From positions 15,737,373 to 15,801,372 of the forward strand of contig OY970820.1 in NCBI GenBank assembly GCA_963853835.1: DNA of 64,000 nucleotides. Reading direction: 5' to 3'. Of the stretch, positions 44,210 to 55,293 are shown in pieces. Position 1 is the stretch's first letter, and every line of letters begins with the position of its first letter. This DNA is from Calendula officinalis (lineage: Eukaryota > Streptophyta > Magnoliopsida > Asterales > Asteraceae). A program made the position numbers and the translations under genes. The notes under the pieces are model-generated. The model searched no databases, was not told the origin of the DNA, and saw nothing but the letters and a program-made list of their open reading frames with translations.

Positions 44210-44222
44210 TAGAATACCGTAA

Positions 44223-44696
44223 TTACGAGAAACAAAAGGAGAGAGTGGTTTCCAGTAGTAGCATGACCCCTCTGAAACTATTGCATGGGAAGCTCGTGAA
44301 CTCCATCATACAACCCCATGGTCTTTGTTCCCTTTTTCTATATGTGTTTTTTTTAATAATGTAATACATTAAAGTCTTGTACTTCTTGCTACTCAATTTG
44401 AACACACAAAGATAAAGTATTACATTCTTTGTGCGGAATCAATGTGTGATAAATTGTAGGTTCAATATGTGTCTAACAAATCTCACAATGAATCTTGTAG
44501 ACAATTAAAAAGTGAAGCACCGTTCCTTATTAAGATACTTAAAACACATTGAAGAATGAATCGAACACAAATCTTGTAAGGATCTCAATAGTAGCACAAT
44601 AAAAAAATAGCATAACAAAAATTTGTTGGAACATAAACAATGTATTTTACCTTAAAACCAATAAAGTTTTACACGTGAACGAATAAGGGTGCAGAA
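44223..44696. other. intergenic DNA left of Copia A copy 2
   Basis: AT-rich with no gene seen. The last five bases, CAGAA (44692-44696), should be one copy of the target duplication; the partner lies beyond the window. Confidence 0.4.
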
Positions 44697-45316
44697 TGTC
44701 AGGATCAATTAACTATATAGAAGTTAATAAACACCTTAGATCTAATTGACTATAGAAGTTGCAGCGGATCAACACTATATCAGTGTAATTAAGAACAATG
44801 AACTGTAAATAATAAACGAAAATATTAAGAACACAGTTTCACAAAAAGCTTCAATGTATATTATCAAGTTAACAATACACACGTACGTTTACAATTCGTA
44901 AGGAACTATTTATAATAGTCCTTGAAGCTAAACTATTTACCCTAGTTATTCTAGGACTTGATTTACATTCTAATTCTGTAGATATACATTGATTTACATA
45001 CTATAACTATCTCTACGAAGATCTCGGACTTGATATGCTTCCAAAACGCGTATCAGTAGTAAAACCAATCATCAGTAGTAAATATGCAACGTCAGTAGTA
45101 AGTCTGATGATCAGTAGTAAGTCCAAAACCATCGTCAGTAGTAACTACTATTGATCAGTAGTATCTTCAATAAGCCTTGATCAGTAGTAACTTTAGTTAT
45201 AGTCTTCACCAGCATCAACTTCATCAGTAGTAAATATATTCTGCCCCATCAGTACTAAGTATGATCAGTACTAACTGCAGCATCAGTATTAAGTTGATCT
45301 GTGTTTTGTTCCAACA
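44697..45316 (-). repeat. 3' LTR of Copia A copy 2
   Basis: 620 bp with the same ends as 11850-12470, with the CAGTAGTA block at 45051-45296. The polypurine tract TTTAGGGGGAGAT (minus strand, 45317-45329) precedes it in element direction. Confidence 0.92.
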
Positions 45317-45367
45317 ATCTCCCCCTAAACTTATTGATTTTCTTTCAATCAATCAAGTTTTTTTTAT

Positions 45368-46915
45368 TCACCTTTTCTTTTCCTTTTCTTCCAACAACTT
45401 TGCTCTTCTCTGATCACCTTCTAAAGTCTGTTGGTTCCTTTTATTCCTTTGTGCAATAATATATTTGCTGATTCTTTTAACAAATTCATTCAATTTGTTT
45501 TGAAGCATCACAGCATCAAGTGGTTTAATAAAATTCATGCACCATAGTTGATAAAGAGTTTTCTCAGAATGAGGATACTCTTTCTCATAAAGAAATAAGT
45601 CACATTTCTTACTTGTATATTCAAAGAAGTACATGTTGACAGTTGGTAGCACATTCCAGGCTTGAACATTCTCTGGATTTGTATACTTCTCTGGATAATT
45701 TTCTGGATAGAAAGCAGCATCAATCATTTCAGTAAGATAACCTGCAGCTGAATTCTTCCAGATTTTCTTAGTCATTCTTGGTTTACCAATGATCAACATT
45801 TTGATAATGTCACTTCTGTTTAGGGACATGACCAAAGGTTTCCAAGCTCTGAATCTTTGAGTGACCTTATCTTCTCTGATAATCTCAATCATATCATCTA
45901 TATATCTCCAGTTGATGATTGGATTATTTTGTAGGGGAGCAATAGGAAGATCATAAACTTGAACCATTTGTCTTTTCTTCTTTGGTTGTTCAAGTTCAGA
46001 AGTAATTGTCTTCCTTTTCTTTGAAGTTTGAGAGGATACACCAGATGATTCTCCAGTTATTGTTTTTCTTTCTTTCATTTCTTTGGAGTCTATCTGTTTG
46101 AGTTTAGTGGTGTACTTCTCATTAATATCTTGTTCAGTAAGATCGTTCTTCTTCTCTACACAGTACTTTTCAATTAAATTGATCAACTTCATTCTTCCAA
46201 AGGCCTTTGTGTTGTGACCTCTTGATTTCAAGAATGTGATCATTTCTTTCTTTTTCTCTGCAAATTGTTCTGGCATATCAGCCTTCTGCTCTTTGCATTC
46301 TTGTACTTGTGCTTCAAGAAGTTCTAGTGTTTCATATTCAAGTTGCCTAAATTTTTCTAGTTCTTTTCTTTGTAGTTCTTTTCTTGTTTCAGCAACTTGT
46401 TTAGTTTTGACCTTTTGTTTAAATTGTGGCAGTTTTGATATATCTGCTATATCTGCCAATTTGATTTCTGTGAATGGTTGTCTCAATATTCTAGCCCTTT
46501 CTGCTAATCTTTTGTTTTCATGTGCTAGAGAGACTTCAACCTTCTTTAAATATTTTGCTCCCTTAACCTTCCACCTATCCTTTTTGGCTGATTTGGCATA
46601 GTTGATTTTGTTGACCATTTCATGACCTTGTGCTCTGTTAGGTTGGTCTTCATCAGCAACTTCCTTTCCCTTTCCTATGTAGTTGTCTTTCTTCATATTT
46701 GGTTCAGATTCAATAACAAATTTGGGACCATAGTAGTGTATCTGTGATATGGGAAGTATTTTAGGATGTGGAGGCAGGGAGCATTCATCAACTTCTAACC
46801 AATTTATATCATCATCAATATCTTTCACCACCATTTGTGTTGTTTTTCTTTTTGGAGATGGTGGAAGTATCACTTTAGGTTCTAGTAGTGGTGGCAACTC
46901 AATAATGTCATCAGT
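45368..46915 (-). pseudogene. ORF3 C-terminal part, Copia A copy 2
   Basis: An open frame of about 515 codons that enters directly from the Gypsy junction (46915) and ends at 45368. The apparent start codon inside the Gypsy LTR edge is an artefact. It contains a Glu/Lys/Gln-rich coiled coil (roughly codons 120-270) and basic clusters (SKKRKT, KKKRQ). It then has a compact region with conserved-looking aromatic residues (INWRYIDDMIEIIRED) and a basic, charged C-terminus. No enzyme motif recognised. Copy 1 has lost this entire part by deletion. It is the continuation of the part at 57967-59895. Confidence 0.75.
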
Positions 46916-49570
46916 TGTCACACCCCGCCAAAAATGAGTTTTACTTCATTTAAAATGTTTTGCGGAAGAACGGAAGTGTAACGTTCATGACAACATAGCA
47001 AAAATTAAGTAAACAAACAACCACGCAATAACGAAAAATAAAGGTTTGTTTCACTTTCCAAAAGTAGAAAGTTTCCAAAAATAGAAATTGTTTGAAATGA
47101 AATGATTGTTCGTAAACTTAATGTTTTAATCATGGCTCACGACAATCCCAATGCTCATATCCTCCAAACTCCACTGCACCTAATTACCTGGAAAAACATA
47201 AATAGTAAAAGGGTCAACAATAATGTTGAGTGAATCCACAGGGTTAATGTTTATGATAAGAGTAAAGTGATTTGCTACTCAAAATGTTTGTTATGAAAAT
47301 GGTTTATGACTGAAAATGTATAAGGTTCAACACTCATATGATATGAGTAGTAAGTATGAAAATGTTTAGTATAGTTGTAGAATGTATACAACTACGAGTT
47401 ATGTTTATGAAAAAGTGTTGAACAAAATGTTGTGTTTGACATCGCATGAACTGTTATCCCCAACAGGTAGCTAGTCTATTGAGTTAATATACCAACCCCT
47501 AAGTCCACAATCAACACTTCAACTCCAGTATGTTATGTTATTTTATGGATATACACTCCCGGAGATGTCTTGGATAAACCAAGTAATGATCAAACGTTCG
47601 TTGGGAGGATGAGTGTCAGCCAATAGTACTATCTGCATATCCATGGTCTAGATCCACTAGTTAATGATTGCTGGTAACCTTAGTCCGGTATAATAATTGT
47701 TTATCATGCCAACGCGATAATGAAAATGTATAGATGTTGTTGTACAATCATAGTAAAACAGTAGCAATTGTGTTTATGTTTTCCACCCCACAGTTTATAA
47801 AGCAGTTAAAAGAGTAAAAGGGGTCTGTGGACTCACCTGGCAAAGCTTAGCGACAAGAAATTAAGACAGAGGAATCCTCGGGAGACTCCTAGCTTCCTAA
47901 ATGATTTAACTACTGATTAGACTAAGCTAACACAGGCGATACTATATACGATATAAGATATATGATATACGTTAAATGTTATGTTATATGTTTTGTGACA
48001 TCGAATGAACTTGGATTTATAACATGAAATGAAATGAAATGCATTGGGTTTTATAAAATGAAATGAAATAGGCTCCAAAATGAAATGACATGAAATGAAA
48101 TGATTCTCGAAATGAAATGATATGAAATGAAATGGGCTTCGAAATGAAATGAAATGAAATGGGCTTGGGTTAGGCTTATTGGGCCTAGATTGGGCCTATT
48201 GGGCCTAATGGGCTTAATGGGTTGGGCCACTTGGGCCTCTTATTGGGCTTAGGTCCACTTAGGTTGGGCCTTGAATTGGGCTTGGCCCAATTGGGTTCGG
48301 CTTGGTTGGGTATGGGCCAAAGGTTTGGGCTTTGGTCCAAATGGGCTTGGATACTAATGGGCCAACTAATGTTTGGGCCCGATGGACTAAAGTAGATCGA
48401 TATGGGCCAAGTACAGGCCTTGGCCCGATTGGGTATTCGGGTTTGGGTCAACTGTTTGGGTCAAGATCCGCCCTGACCCGGTTTGACTTATTGGTCAATA
48501 TTGGTCAAAATTGGTCAACAAAAGTCAATCAAAAGTCAATCTAGCTATCAAGTGGTCAAATAGTCAAACATGCATTCAATTAGGGTTAGGGTTCGGCTAG
48601 GGTTTAACCTAGGGTTGGCCGAAGGCCAAAACCCTACGGGTTCTAGCTAGATCGAGTCTAGATCGGCTTGGTTCGAGGGTTTACAAGTATAGATCAGGTA
48701 TAGGTTCGAACTAGGGACTAAATCTATAGGTTTAGCATGTCAAAGTCGAGATCTAGGGTTCCTACGTACGGATCTAACAATCAAAACATACCATAATCAC
48801 TCACACGCACCCGATCGGATGAGTACATGCGTGTGTTTGGCTTTTGGAGGCTAACCGAGACCATATGGCCTATGGCCATGGTCTCGGGTTCAAAACAAGG
48901 TTCAAGCATGGAGATCTCAAGGAAAAACAAGGGTTATAGCATCATACCTTGATCGGGAATCGAAGAAAATGAGCAAGGGTTGCGGGTTTGCTTGTGATCG
49001 GAAATAGTCGAAGATGATGGTGGTGCTTTGGCCAAAAATCTCAAAGGAGCAAATGGGATTAGGGTTTCGGCCAAGGGGTATTTATATAGGGTGTGCATGT
49101 TGGTGTTTAAGGGGTACAAGGATTCCTTTCAAACTCTAGATGGATAAGTATCAAGGAACAATGATAAGAGCAACAACAATTCAACCTCACACCCAAGGGT
49201 GTTCGGCCGAATAGGGTTCAAGAGAGGGTATGGAGGCCGGCCACATTAGTGGTCGGTCTAGACTTGGTGTCGGGTTTTAACCATCGTTCAATTCGAGTCT
49301 CGTTTATAAGATTTTTTTAATACGCTTATGGTGTAACAAGTACAAGGTTACTTATTCTAGAAATGTTTTTAGCTCAAAGTGTGTCACCATAAGAAAGTAA
49401 TAATGTTGTGTTGACTAAAATAGCCAAACACTAATGTATGGTGTAAAATATGAATGTTTGTTGTGTATAAGGAATGCCAAAATAGAAATGTCTATAAGTA
49501 GAAACTTTCTAAATAAGGAAAGTTCTAGAAATGAAATGAGGTTACATACCAGAAATATCGAGTTGTCACA
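46916..49570 (-). repeat. 3' LTR of the Gypsy element
   Basis: 2655 bp, plus-strand TGTCACACCCCGCC to GAGTTGTCACA. Interior holds an AAATG microsatellite (about 48020-48160), a TTGGGCC-rich block (48170-48470) and TTGGTCAA repeats (48480-48545). ORFs such as 48185-48451 only translate these repeats. Confidence 0.95.
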
Positions 49571-49604
49571 TTCTCCCCTGGTTGAGGAAATTTCGTCCCG
49601 AAAT

Positions 49605-52600
49605 TTAAGACGAAGCACGAACAGGAGAGACAACGAGAAAAAGATGAGGATATTTCTTTCGCATCTGGTCCTCACGTTCCCACGTGAATTCAGGACCTCT
49701 TTTGGAGTTCCATCTGACTTTAACGATTTTGATCTTGCTTCTTCGCAACTTTTGCTCTTTCCAGTCAGATATTTCAAGTGGTTCCTCAGTGAAATGAAGT
49801 TTGTCGTCGATGATGATTTCTTCAGTAGGGACGATAAGCGAAGGATCATGAATAAACTTCTTAAGATTAGAAACATGAAATGTGTTGTGAACATTGCTGA
49901 GCTCATTAGGAAGACGAAGGCGATAAGCAACAGCACCGATTCTTTCAAGAATCTCAAATGGTCCAACATAACGAGGACTGAGCTTTCCTTTCTTACCAAA
50001 ACGTACAACACCTTTCCAAGGTGCTACTTTTAGCAAAACGTGGTCGCCAACAGCGAACTCTAAAGGCTTTCGACGATTATCAGCATAACTCTTTTTTCGA
50101 TCTCTGGCAGCCTTGATGCGATCTTTGATTTTAAAAATCTTGTCAGTCGTTTCTTGTAGAATCTTAGGACCAGTAATCTGACGATCACCAATTTCAATCC
50201 AGCAAAGTGGCGAACGACACTTTCTTCCATACAAAGCTTCAAACGGTGCGGCCTTAATAGTTGTATGATAACTATTATTATACGAGAACTCAGCTAACGG
50301 AAGATGAGAATCCCAACTTCCACCAAAATCAATAACACATGCTCTTAGCATGTCTTCCAAAGTTTGAATTGTTCTTTCAGTCTGACCATCTGTTTGGGGA
50401 TGATAGGCAGTACTCATATCGAGGCGAGTACCGAGAGATTTTTGCAACGATTGCCAAAAACGAGACGTGAAGCGACTATCACGATCCGAGATGATCGCGA
50501 CTGGCACACCATGCCGAGATACAACTCCCTTTAAATAAATTCTTGTTAACTTCTCCATTTGATCGGTTTCCTTAATAGGAATGAAGTGAGCTGATTTGGT
50601 CAATCGATCGACAATTACCCAAATTGTATCATGACCATTAGATGTTCGAGGCAATTTAGTTATAAAATCCATAGAGATTTCTTCCCGTTTCCATTCAGGG
50701 ATCTCTGGTTGTTGTAGAAGACCGGAAGGCTTCTGATTCTCTGCTTTCACTCTAGCACAAGTTAAACATTTGCTGACATAAACCGCGATCTCTTTCTTCA
50801 TGTTTGGCCACCAATATAACTCTTTGACATCTTTATACATCTTGTCGGCACCAGGATGAATAGAATATTTGGATCGGTGAGCTTCATTCAAGATAACATT
50901 GTGAACACTTCCAAAGTTTGGAACCCATAAACGATCCATGAAATAAAGAGTTCCATCCACCTTTGCTTCCAACTGCTTCTCCATACCATGCAAAGCTTCA
51001 CTTTTGATGTTCTCTACCTTCAAGGCTTCAATTTGGAATTCATGAACTTGGGAAGATAGATTAGAACGAACGGAGATTGGAAGGGCTCGAACACGACGAG
51101 GTTTAGGTTGCTCTTTCCGACTTAAGGCATCAGCTACCACATTAGCCTTACCAGGATGATACTTAATTTCACATTCATAGTCATTCATCAATTCTATCCA
51201 TCTACGCTGTCTCATATTGAGATCTTTCTGATTGAAGATATGTTGCAAACTCTTGTGATCGGTAAATATTGTGCACTTGGTACCGTAGAGATAATGTCTC
51301 CAAATTTTCAATGCAAATATGACGGCACCCAACTCAAGATCATGAGTTGTATAATTCTTCTCGTGGTTCTTCAGTTGTCAAGAGGCATAGGCGATTACTT
51401 TGTCATGTTGCATCAATACACAACCTAGTCCTTGGTGCGAAGCGTCACAGTACACCACGAAATTATCGGTTCCTTCAGGGAGAGATAGAATAGGAGCAGA
51501 ACATAATTTAGATTTTAGAGATTGGAAGGCTGATTCTTGCTTTTCACCCCAGACAAATTTCTCATCCTTATGTGTTAACACCGTTAAATCCTTTGCAATC
51601 TTCGAGAAATTTTCTATAAATCTTCTATAGTAACCAGCAAGACCAAGGAATTGTCTCACTTCAGTTGGGGTCTTCGGAGCTTCCCAATTCTTTATAGCTT
51701 CTATCTTTGCAGGATCAACGTGAATACCTTCTTCGTTGATAATATGACCCAGAAATTGGACTTCACGCAACCAAAATTCACACTTGGACAACTTGGCGTA
51801 CAACTTTTCTTTCTCCAACAACTCAAGAATGATTCTTAAGTGCTCTTCATGCTCTTCTCTAGAATGCGAATAGATGAGAATATCATCTATGAAAACAATA
51901 ACGAATTTGTCGAGATACTATTTGCACACTCTGTTCATGAGATCCATAAACACAGCAGGTGCATTGGTCAAACCAAATGGCATTACCAAAAATTCATAAT
52001 AACCATAGCGAGTTCTAAAAGCAGTTTTGGGCACATCTTCATCACGAACTTTTAACTGATGGTAACCAGAACGAAGATCGATTTTGGAATAGAAACTCGA
52101 TCCTTGGAGTTGATCGAATAGATCATCAATACGGGGAAGAGGATATCGATTCTTAATTGTTACTTTGTTCAACTCACGATAATCAATGCACATTCTCATT
52201 GAACCATCTTTCTTTTTAACAAAAAGGACCGGAGCTCCCCAAGGCGAGAAACTCGGTCGAATGAAACCAAGATCAAGAAGTTCTTGTAATTGCGATGAAA
52301 GTTCTTGCATTTCAGACGGTGCAAGACGATAAGGAGAACGCGCGATAGGTGCGGCTCCTGGAATCAGATCAATACGAAATTCAACTTGTCTCTGAGGCGG
52401 CAGTCCATGCAATTCACTAGGAAATACACCAGGAAATTTACGAACAATAGGAATGTCCTCAATCTTACGATCTTTGGACTTTGTGTCAACGACATGAGCA
52501 AGAAAGGCTTGGCATCCTTTAGGAAGATATTTTTGAGCTTTCATAGAAGTTATGATTTTTATGTTTCTGTTTCTTTGTTCACCTTGAATTATTAATGTTT

Positions 52601-54222
52601 CTGTTTTGGATAAGGGAATTCAGATTTGTTTGGTGTAACATATAATTTCAGCACGGTTTTTAGACAACCAATCCATCCCTATGACGATATCAAAACTACC
52701 TAGTTCTACAGGCACAAGGTCTATATCAAAAATGTGGTCACCTAGGTCAAGCTTACAACCTTTAAAAACTTCACTAGACCTAACAACTTTGCCATTTGCT
52801 AACTCGATTTCATAATTCACTTCCAAACGATCATGATCTAGATTTAAGAAACTTTTAAAGTCGGTCGATACGAAACTCAAGTCGGCTCCCGAGTCAAATA
52901 AAATAGAAGCAAAATGATTGTTGACGATAAACGTACCAGTGACGGTATCAGGGTTCTCACGAGCTTCTTGGGCATTCATAACAAATGCACGACCACGACC
53001 ATTTTGACGATCATTGTTGTCGTTGGCATTGCGATTGTTGTTACGATTGTTATTACGATTGCCATTGTTGTTGTTGCCATTCTGGTTATTGTTGTTCTGA
53101 AGTCTAGGGCAACGATTATGATAATGGTTAGAATCACCACACTCGTAGCGGACAGGATTCTTAGGAGGATTGTTGGACGAACACTTTCTGAAATTATGAC
53201 CCCAGCGGTCACACTTGAAGCATTTTTCACACTGACCATCATGATGCCAGTTACATCTGTTACACAAGGGCTTGCTTCCAGCATAAGACTTAGAATCTGA
53301 ATTAGACCGATTGTTGTTCTGAGTAGAGGCAGCATAATTCTTAGTCTTTTGGTATTTGTTCCCTTTGTGATCACGTTTGTTGTCGTAGGAACGCTTTCCA
53401 TTTTCATTGCTCACATTATCAGTAGATTTGCTAGACAACACTAGCTTGTCTTTGAACGATCCACTTCTCATTGCATCATCAGTCAACCTTGTTGCACGAT
53501 TCACAGCATCTTCGAATGTTGTTGGTTCAGAAGCAATAACATGAGTACGAATAAGATCATGAAGACCTTGAAGATACTTTTCAATACGCTTGAATTCAGG
53601 AGTAACCAAATGAGGTACGAGACGAGCGAGTTCTTGGAACTTAGTTGTGTAAGTAACAATATCAGATCCAACCATGGACAGATTCCATAGTTCCACCTCA
53701 ACTTTTTGTAGCTCTCTCCTTGGGCAAAACTTTTGAGTTAACTGATCCTTGAACGTATCCCAAGTCATAGCATCAACAGTTGCACGACCTAAGACTTGCA
53801 CTTGAGAATTCCACCAGGACAACGCTTCCTTGGACAACGTACTAGCAGCAAACTTCGTCATATTCTCAGGGGCACATTGTATAACACTGAAAATAGATTC
53901 CACCTTCTCAATCCAGTGGATGATAGCAATAGCACCTTCAGATCCAGAGTAGGTCGGAGGATGACAGGACGTAAAGGTCTTATAGGATTGACCTTGACGA
54001 TGGGGATCTGAAGTTTAAATAAATAAGGAAAGAAAATGAGTAATAGGTAAAATAAGATAGAAATAATGAATCTTCTTTCATGGAGTCGTATAATATACCG
54101 TTGTTTCCCACATTAGATGCACCAGCGGCATTTCCTCTTGCAGCGTTCATTTGAGCTATTGCTTCAGCGATACGGCGTTCCACCATTTGTTCGACAGTCT
54201 CAGCGTTTCCTCCTCGAGCCAT
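49605..54222 (-). pseudogene. Gypsy gag-pol with predicted gag intron and three nonsense codons
   Basis: Starts at the ATG at 54220-54222. About 40 codons precede a predicted 91-bp intron (54008-54098); the frame is then one unit to 49605. Domains in order: retrotransposon gag, with ALSWWNSQVQ; zinc knuckles (CFKCDRWGHNFRKC intact, the second lacking its first Cys, RYECGDSNHYHNRC); aspartic protease (LFDSGADLSFV); RT (FIDD near 51882-51893); RNase H; integrase with HHCC (C-x2-C as CLTCARVK) and a DDE triad (MDFITKLP, ISDRDSRF, HPQTDGQTERT); and a chromodomain-like tail (VRWNSKRGPEFTWERE). Stops: TGA 52620-52622, TAG 51918-51920, TGA 51378-51380. The element cannot make intact pol. Confidence 0.92.
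54008..54098 (-). other. predicted intron in Gypsy gag
   Basis: The minus strand has donor G|GTATAT at 54098 and acceptor ACTTCAG ending at 54008, with a T-rich interior. Removing it keeps phase and links the short N-terminal exon to a downstream frame. That frame, before any ATG, already encodes typical gag sequence (PPTYSGSEGA...HWIEKVE). Confidence 0.6.
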
Positions 54223-54576
54223 TGATAAATTGCTGATACAAATGATAAGAAATTAAGAGATGAATAATATAGGAGGACTATAAGGAAAATATGTACTTAT
54301 AATAGGGATCAAAGAGTAGATATACAATAGACGTAATAGTAGTAGTAGACGTAGATATAAATAGTCGTAATTATAGTTGTAGTAGAAGAGACGTATAGAA
54401 AATACAATTATAAGAACAATAGAAATTACGAAAATATCACTTTTATTAAACACATTCCTAATACATAATAGTTTTATAAGTAGGACATATTTGCCAATAC
54501 TAAAGAACAAAAATACTGAAATAGCTAAACATAAAATCTAATAATAGAAAAACAAATATAGACGATAGGTAGATGA

Positions 54577-55040
54577 CTAATCATCTTCTTCTGGCTCAGA
54601 GTCTTCCATAGGCTCTGACTCTTCTTCTGGCTCTTCCTCTGGTTCTGATTCTTCCTCTGGTTCTGATTCTTCCTCTGGTTCTGATTCCTCTTCTGGCTCA
54701 GAGTCTTCTTCAGGCTCTGATTCTGATATCACTTCTGGCTCAGGTTCTCGACGTCGTGGAGTTCTTGGAACAATATCACGCTTGGGTTTAGCAGGCGAAC
54801 ATAGATAAATGATACCGCCCTCACGCTTACGATAGACAATAGGACGCTACCACGAGCTGGAGTAGGAGGACCATTAGGAATGATAGGAAAGGGACGTCTT
54901 CTTGGGCGACGATGCCACGGGATAACAGGAGGTTGTACCACTGCTGGCACTGGAGCAACAGGAACTGGGACTACTGGGACAGCAGCATCACGATCACTAT
55001 CGGAGTCATATGAGATATCGAGGACACTAGCAGGCGACAT
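54577..55040 (-). pseudogene. Gypsy leader ORF with acidic repeats, frameshifted
   Basis: The ATG at 55038-55040 opens MSPASVLDISYDSDSDRDA and a Pro/Val-rich stretch. Near 54848 the frame shifts. The other frame continues as a basic patch (PRTPRRREP) and then an acidic tail of repeated SEPEEE units, encoded by 18-bp tandem repeats (about 54590-54720), to a stop at 54577. It lies between primer site and gag. Function unknown; the composition suggests an RNA- or protein-binding accessory product. Confidence 0.55.
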
Positions 55041-55293
55041 TCTACTAAACACGACGCATAAAAGTCTATTAGATTATGAAGTTGTAAGGCTTGCTGACAT
55101 ATGCTAGCTATAACACTAGGGCAATACTAACTAAGGCAAATGTTCTAAACTAAGAACAATGGAACTTCAGGATATGAGACTGAGCATGCCATGATTATTT
55201 TGATTTTATAAAAGTGTTTGTTTTTCCCAAAAATCTTTTGTAGTTATAGACTAGGCTTGCTAATTCACTATAACTTAAGCTCTGATACCACTC

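Noticed and set aside
48185..48544. ORFs of 60-90 codons on both strands in the Gypsy LTR (also at 56580-56882)
   Set aside because: They translate TTGGGCC/TTGGTCAA repeats, occur identically in both LTRs, and have no start context or protein-like features.
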